DNA from: JBBPYA01 sp038200385
Lineage (GTDB): Bacteria > Actinomycetota > Actinomycetes > Mycobacteriales > Geodermatophilaceae
Direction of reading: 5' to 3'
DNA: 17,937 nt
Assembly: GCA_038200385.1 (NCBI GenBank)
Contig: JBBPYA010000160.1
Location: 1-17,937 of the forward strand
Every line of letters starts with the position of its first letter. Position 1 is the stretch's first letter. A program made the position numbers and the translations under genes. Under the pieces are notes generated by a model that did not search any database, was not told the origin of the DNA, and saw only the letters and a list, made by a program, of their open reading frames with translations. Of this stretch, positions 14,877-17,937 are shown piece by piece.

Positions 14877-15304
14877 TGGGGCTCCTCGGTAGTCGTCTTC
14901 GCCGGCCAGAGCACGGCTTGGGTGCAACGGAACAGCGCGATGGTCTTTCCAGAGTCGTCGTGCCGCACCACGGCATCCCATACCTGGGTGCTGCGCCCGG
15001 CGTGGACGGCGGTCGCGTCGGTGCTGATCATGCCTTCCCGGGCGGTGCCGAGAAAGTTGCTCTTCAACTCGATGGTGGTGAAACCCGCAGCTCCCTCCGG
15101 CAGCACCGACCGGCAGCCGAACCCGCAGGCGGTGTCGGCCAGGGCGACGATCGTAGCCGCGTGCAGGAAGCCGTTGGGGGCCAGCAGGTCGGGCCTGACC
15201 TGCAGCCGCGCGCTGAGACTGCCGCGGCCGGCTGCGGTGATCTCCAGACCGACCAGTCCCGGCAGGCAGCCGTCGGTGAGACCCTGCAGTTCGGCGACGG
15301 ACAT
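14873..15304 (-). CDS. Hotdog-fold thioesterase, PaaI family
   Basis: This is a 143-aa single-domain hotdog thioesterase. The signature LLAPNGFLHAATIVALADTA, with CGFGCRS after it, forms the central helix and active-site region. FTTIELKSNFLGTAREGMI and RSTQVWDAVV supply the sheet and dimer contacts. ALFRCTQAVLWP ends the fold. It should hydrolyse an acyl-CoA, possibly a product or by-product of the coupled acyl-CoA ligase downstream. ATG 15304 matches the family N-terminus (MSVAELQGL). The codon overlaps a TGA in the +1 frame (TGATG) that ends a short leader ORF, so its translation may be coupled to that ORF. The frame itself is open far upstream, but through a pseudogene. Confidence 0.9.
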   Translation of the reverse strand: MSVAELQGLTDGCLPGLVGLEITAAGRGSLSARLQVRPDLLAPNGFLHAATIVALADTACGFGCRSVLPEGAAGFTTIELKSNFLGTAREGMISTDATAVHAGRSTQVWDAVVRHDDSGKTIALFRCTQAVLWPAKTTTEEPQ

Positions 15305-15366
15305 CACCACGGGCTGCCCGCGCCCGCAGCCCGCGACGGCGCGTCGGTCGTGGGACGGGCACTCAT
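15304..15366 (-). CDS. Possible leaderless 20-codon leader ORF before the thioesterase
   Basis: ATG 15366 opens a frame of 20 codons (MSARPTTDAPSRAAGAGSPW) that ends in TGA. The last base of that TGA is the first base of the thioesterase ATG (TGATG). A TAAGGT box (15378-15373) ends 6 nt upstream, matching the leaderless architecture at other genes here. The peptide has no recognisable domain. It may be a coupling leader, or the original thioesterase N-terminus knocked out of frame by a 1-nt change. Expression is unproven. Confidence 0.4.
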   Translation of the reverse strand: MSARPTTDAPSRAAGAGSPW

Positions 15367-15372
15367 CAGGGC

Positions 15373-15378
15373 ACCTTA
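15373..15378 (-). promoter_or_regulatory. Putative -10 box for the thioesterase/acyl-CoA ligase operon
   Basis: TAAGGT on the minus strand (TANNNT) lies 6 nt before ATG 15366 and 68 nt before the thioesterase ATG. It sits downstream of the ruined hydrolase gene and would drive the two-gene operon independently of it. Confidence 0.5.
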
Positions 15379-15475
15379 GTCGGTGCCGCCAGTGCAGGAC
15401 GCCCGTCGGCAGGCTGCCCCCGATCGTGCCCCCGCTGCCCGTCGGTGCTGGCGGTGGCTGCGGCGGCCGGCCGGG

Positions 15476-15949
15476 AAGCTGCAAGGCCAGCCCCTCGTAC
15501 GCCGCCAGCACCGCGACACCCGGATCTCCGAGGTCGGCCACCATGCCGTCGATCCGCTCGTCGGTGCGCCCCGGCGAGTGGTGGAAGAGCACCACGGTGC
15601 TCACTCCGGCCTCGCGGCCGAGGGAGGTGGGGCGCGCGAGCAGGGCCTCGGCCGGCTCGTCCTGGCGCGGGCTGCAGACCGGACCCGGGCGCCGGCCCGG
15701 CCGCCGGCGCCGAAGAACGGCATCCCGTGGGTGTGGTCCCAGTGCAGGTGTCCGAGCAGCACGCTGCCGGTGCACGCCCCGGTCAGCAGCGGGGACACCG
15801 CCTGCATCCCGGTTCCGGCGTCCAGCACAGCAGGGTGATCGGCGCCCCGTCGGCCTGCACCGCCACGCAACAGGTGTTACCGCCGTAGCGCACGAAGGCC
15901 GACCCGGGGCCGGTGTGGACCCGCGGACGCCGCAGAACGTCACGATCAC
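15476..15949 (-). pseudogene. Metallo-beta-lactamase-fold hydrolase, frameshifted and internally deleted
   Basis: Fragments of one MBL-fold hydrolase appear in order but in three frames. GTG 15949 starts MIVTFCGVRGSTPAPG. After a 1-nt shift near 15905 comes SAFVRYGGNTCCVAVQADG with APITLL. After a second shift near 15828 comes VLDAGTGMQAVSPLL and the zinc motif LLGHLHWDHTHGMPFFG (HxHxDH). After a third change of frame near 15685 the C-terminal part VSTVVLFHHSPGRTDERIDG and VLAAYEGLAL follows almost at once. The family has roughly 100 or more residues between these last two parts, including further metal ligands, and they are missing here. Two point shifts plus a large deletion make a sequencing error an unlikely full explanation. 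The original stop is lost, with the frame running on into the thioesterase region. Confidence 0.85.
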
Positions 15950-16048
15950 GGGTGGCCCGCCGCCATTGTCCGCACTCGATGATTGCCGCCTGCCGGATCT
16001 GCACCACCGTCATCAGCCTCGGCGGGACGCGCCGGCTGCGGTCAAGGC
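15950..16048. other. Unassigned gap between two pseudogenes
   Basis: About 100 bp with no recognisable gene, RNA or promoter. It probably contains the breakpoint between the hydrolase remnant and the integrase remnant. The deletion that removed the N-terminus of the integrase ends here. Confidence 0.5.
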
Positions 16049-16518
16049 TTGAAGTCGATCTTCGGTGTCCTCAAAGGACGCAAAGCGATCTTCGTCAACC
16101 CGATCGGCGGCTGGTCACCGGCCAATACCCAGGAACGCGAACCGCTGCCCCAAAACCCGGCCGTGCTGCGCGAGGCCCTGAACTCCACCGACCCGGCCCG
16201 GACCGCGATATCGCCCCCATCGCACACCACGGCCTGCGCATCGGCGCCGCGCGGCGGCTGCTGCTGCTCACCGACGTCCACGATCGGCTGCTGCACCAAG
16301 ACGAGCGGCAGATCCCGCTCGCACCCGCGGTCGGCACGCGCATCGCTACCTACCTCGACGAACGAGTGCTCAACTGGCCCGCGACCGCGGACTCGCACCT
16401 GTTCGTCAACGGTCGCTCCGCGTGGCGCGACACTGCCGTCGGGCAGCAGGAAGCAGCGCAGGCAGCACCCCGGCCGGGCCCAACAGCTTCCGGGCGTCGG
16501 GCAGACTGCCCGGCATGA
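16049..16518 (+). pseudogene. Tyrosine recombinase/integrase remnant, truncated at both ends and frameshifted
   Basis: The first frame gives LKSIFGVLKGRKAIFVNPIG, ending near PLPQNPAVLREALNS. After a shift near 16204 the adjacent frame gives IAHHGLRIGAARRLLLLTDV, IPLAPAVGTRIATYLDE and NWPATADSHLFVNGRSAWRD. This order matches the C-terminal half of a group of actinobacterial site-specific integrases (a linker with LK-x-IF-x-VLK, then the catalytic domain around the first Arg, then a WP-T-x-x-HLFV segment). The N-terminal core-binding domain is absent, and the part that should hold the late His/Arg and the catalytic Tyr is lost before the MFS gene. The remnant frame ends in a TGA that overlaps the MFS ATG (ATGA). 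It is certainly inactive. Confidence 0.7.
16498..16512. repeat. Short palindrome immediately upstream of the MFS start codon
   Basis: CGGGCA (16498-16503) and TGCCCG (16507-16512) flank a 3-nt centre, 2 nt before ATG 16515. CAGACT (16502-16507), one base from the TANNNT consensus, ends 7 nt before the ATG. The site could be an operator or chance GC symmetry. Confidence 0.4.
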
Positions 16519-17774
16519 CCGACTCGGCCGACGCGTCCACGGGCACCGCAACCGAGCCGGAAGCCGAGCGTTGGCTCACCCCTGGCGTCGCCGGCATCGG
16601 CAGCGCCAGCCTGTTGTCCGATCTCGGCCACGAGATCCCGACCGCGCTGCTCCCGAGCCTGCTCACCAGCACGCTCGGCGCACCCGCAGCGGTTCTTGGG
16701 CTGATCGAGGGCGTCTCCGACGCCCTTGCCGGCGGCGCGAAGTTCGCCGGCGGCGCGCTGGCCGATGACCCCACCCGCCGCCGCACCATCGCGGTCGGCG
16801 GGTACGTCGGAACCGCAGTGCTCGCGGCCCTCACCGGAGCGGCAACCGCGGCATGGCAGGTCGGTGTGCTGCGTGCGGCCGCGTGGACCTCCCGCGGGAT
16901 ACGCGGACCCTCGCGCAATGCGTTGCTCGCCGATGTCGTCGCGCCCTCGGCCTACGGCCGCGCCTACGGCTTCGAACGGATGATGGACAACCTCGGCGCC
17001 GTGATCGGTCCGCTGCTCGCCCTCGGTCTCGTCGCCTGGCTCGGCGTCCGGACTGCGATCGGACTCTCGGTCATCCCGGGGCTGTTGGCCGCAGTCGCGA
17101 TCATCTACGCCATCCGCGCCGCCAAACTGCCCGAGCACCGCGACCGGGTCCCGCTGCGATTCCACATCCGCCCGGTCCTCGCCGGTGACCTGGGCCGGCT
17201 CATGGCCGGTGTCAGCGCATTCGAGATCGGCAACGTCGCCGCAACCCTGTTCATCCTGCGCGCCAGCAGCCAGCTCGACGCCAACCACTCCACCAAGGCC
17301 GCGACCACCCTTGCGCTCGCGCTGTACGTCATCTACAACCTCACCGCAACCATCGCCTCGATGCCGGCCGGACGAATGGCCGACCGCCTCGGCAAACGCG
17401 GACCGATCCTCGTCCTCGCCGCCGGCGCCGCGCTGTTCCTGCTCGCCTACCTCGGCTTCGCGATCTCCACCACCGACATCGTCCTGCTCGCAGCGCCCTT
17501 TGCCATCGCCGGCATAGCGATCGGCTTCGCCGAGACCGCACAAAGCTCCGCCGTCGCCGCGCTTGCCCCGGCGAACATTCGCGGCTCGGCGTTCGGGATG
17601 CTCGCCACGGTGCAGGCACTCGGCAACCTCGCCGCCAGCGCCGCCGCCGGACTGCTCTGGACTGCCATCTCGCCCAACGCCGCGTTCCTGTACCTCGCAG
17701 CCTGGATGCTGCTTGCCCTCGCCATGCTCACCCGCACGGCGATCCAGCAGCATCGCGGACTGTCCACCCCATGA
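16515..17774 (+). CDS. MFS transporter, 12-TM type
   Basis: This is a 419-residue hydrophobic membrane protein of the major facilitator superfamily. About 12 membrane segments can be followed; the first begins near residue 25 (TPGVAGIGSASLLSDLGHEI). The loop 2-3 region GGALADDPTRRRTIAVGGYV and the equivalent in the second half, MPAGRMADRLGKRGPILVLA, are the MFS signature (G-x-x-x-D-R-x-G-R/K). The helix 5 region RMMDNLGAVIGPLLALGLV is also typical. The substrate is not predictable; drug or metabolite efflux is the usual guess for a transporter beside a MerR gene. ATG 16515 is chosen because the frame upstream is unrelated and the ATG overlaps the integrase-remnant stop. Alanine GCA occurs about 14 times here against 3 in serS, which suggests foreign origin. 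Confidence 0.88.
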   Translation: MTDSADASTGTATEPEAERWLTPGVAGIGSASLLSDLGHEIPTALLPSLLTSTLGAPAAVLGLIEGVSDALAGGAKFAGGALADDPTRRRTIAVGGYVGTAVLAALTGAATAAWQVGVLRAAAWTSRGIRGPSRNALLADVVAPSAYGRAYGFERMMDNLGAVIGPLLALGLVAWLGVRTAIGLSVIPGLLAAVAIIYAIRAAKLPEHRDRVPLRFHIRPVLAGDLGRLMAGVSAFEIGNVAATLFILRASSQLDANHSTKAATTLALALYVIYNLTATIASMPAGRMADRLGKRGPILVLAAGAALFLLAYLGFAISTTDIVLLAAPFAIAGIAIGFAETAQSSAVAALAPANIRGSAFGMLATVQALGNLAASAAAGLLWTAISPNAAFLYLAAWMLLALAMLTRTAIQQHRGLSTP

Positions 17775-17790
17775 GACCGACAGGGCGCGG

Positions 17791-17813
17791 GCGCTGCCAG
17801 CACAGAACAGCGC
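17791..17813 (+). terminator. Weak stem-loop after the MFS gene
   Basis: GCGCTG (17791-17796) pairs with CAGCGC (17808-17813) with an 11-nt loop, 16 nt after the MFS stop. There is no U-tract. The position suits a terminator but the stem is short. Confidence 0.3.
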
Positions 17814-17826
17814 AGGCCGAGAAACC

Positions 17827-17858
17827 TTGACTCTGGACCCGACTCCAAGATCTACGCT
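17827..17858 (+). promoter_or_regulatory. MerR-type promoter/operator with 20-bp spacer
   Basis: The -35 TTGACT (17827-17832) and -10 TACGCT (17853-17858) are 20 bp apart, the over-long spacing that MerR-family regulators correct by twisting the DNA. Within it lies a dyad, GA-N3-TGGA-N6-TCCA-N3-TC (17829-17852), which fills the spacer as a MerR operator does. The -10 ends 6 nt before ATG 17865, again suggesting a leaderless mRNA. Confidence 0.75.
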
Positions 17859-17864
17859 CGATTC

Positions 17865-17937
17865 ATGCCGACTCTCACGACATAAGCGCTCACCCTGGGC
17901 CAGCTCGCCGCCCCAGCCGATGTCCGACCCGACACCA
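17865..17937 (+). pseudogene. MerR-family regulator N-terminus with in-frame TAA at codon 7 (3' end outside window)
   Basis: ATG 17865 reads MPTLTT and then TAA (17883-17885). The same frame continues past the stop as ALTLGQLAAPADVRPDT to the window edge. That segment is the first helix and turn of a MerR winged HTH (compare family forms such as LTIGQLAxxAGVxxDTIRYYE). A single change of TCA to TAA would explain the stop. No ATG, GTG or TTG lies in frame between the TAA and the HTH, so an intact HTH cannot be made from a later start. Only 73 nt are visible, so the state of the rest is unknown. Upstream lies a well-formed MerR-type promoter, so the loss looks recent. Confidence 0.7.

Noticed and set aside
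14877..15362. N-terminal extension of the acyl-CoA ligase up to 15362
   Set aside because: The extension is a shadow of the thioesterase gene. The family N-terminus starts at GTG 14876, which overlaps the thioesterase TGA as GTGA.
1..17937. CRISPR arrays, tRNA or rRNA genes, and complete insertion sequences
   Set aside because: No regularly spaced repeats, cloverleaf-like sequences, rRNA motifs or transposase genes with terminal repeats were seen on either strand. The only mobile-element trace is the integrase remnant.

Overview
The window is high-GC DNA with dense genes, short intergenic gaps, GTG starts and several 4-nt GTGA overlaps. This is typical of an actinobacterium (Actinomycetota). 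A Bpa-type proteasome activator ending in GQYL, a GuaB1-type GMP reductase and repeated TANNNT boxes 6-7 nt upstream of start codons (leaderless transcription) support this. I cannot name the genus. No rRNA, tRNA or CRISPR array was seen.

Layout. 1-402 is the 3' end of a fumarylacetoacetase gene (tyrosine and phenylacetate catabolism), convergent with larC-larB (431-2321, minus), which make the nickel-pincer cofactor. A divergent intergenic region holding a long inverted repeat separates larB from pheA (prephenate dehydratase, 2481-3419). Facing pheA are three minus-strand genes read in the order guaB1 (GMP reductase-like), a zincin-like metallopeptidase and an orphan GroES-like protein. Divergent from guaB1 is serS, followed by two paralogous HAD hydrolases, all overlapping by 4 nt. 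Then come bpa (minus), a class V aminotransferase carrying an in-frame 15-bp minisatellite (plus), a PIG3-type quinone oxidoreductase (minus) and an FAD-dependent oxidoreductase (plus). The last two are divergent and share a symmetric TANNNTA promoter element. Next is a minus-strand thioesterase/acyl-CoA ligase pair with a possible leaderless 20-codon leader ORF.

From about 15.47 kb to the end the DNA looks different. It holds a metallo-beta-lactamase-fold hydrolase gene ruined by frameshifts and a deletion, a truncated and frameshifted tyrosine-recombinase remnant, an MFS transporter with different codon preferences, and the start of a MerR-type regulator. The MerR gene has a classic 20-bp-spacer promoter but is interrupted by TAA at codon 7. 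I read this end as a decayed, probably horizontally acquired segment.

The first 15 kb are mostly core metabolism and housekeeping genes. I see no obviously new multi-gene system. The best leads are small: the larB/pheA inverted repeat, the bidirectional promoter, the thioesterase leader ORF, the coding minisatellite, and the broken MerR gene with its intact operator-like promoter.
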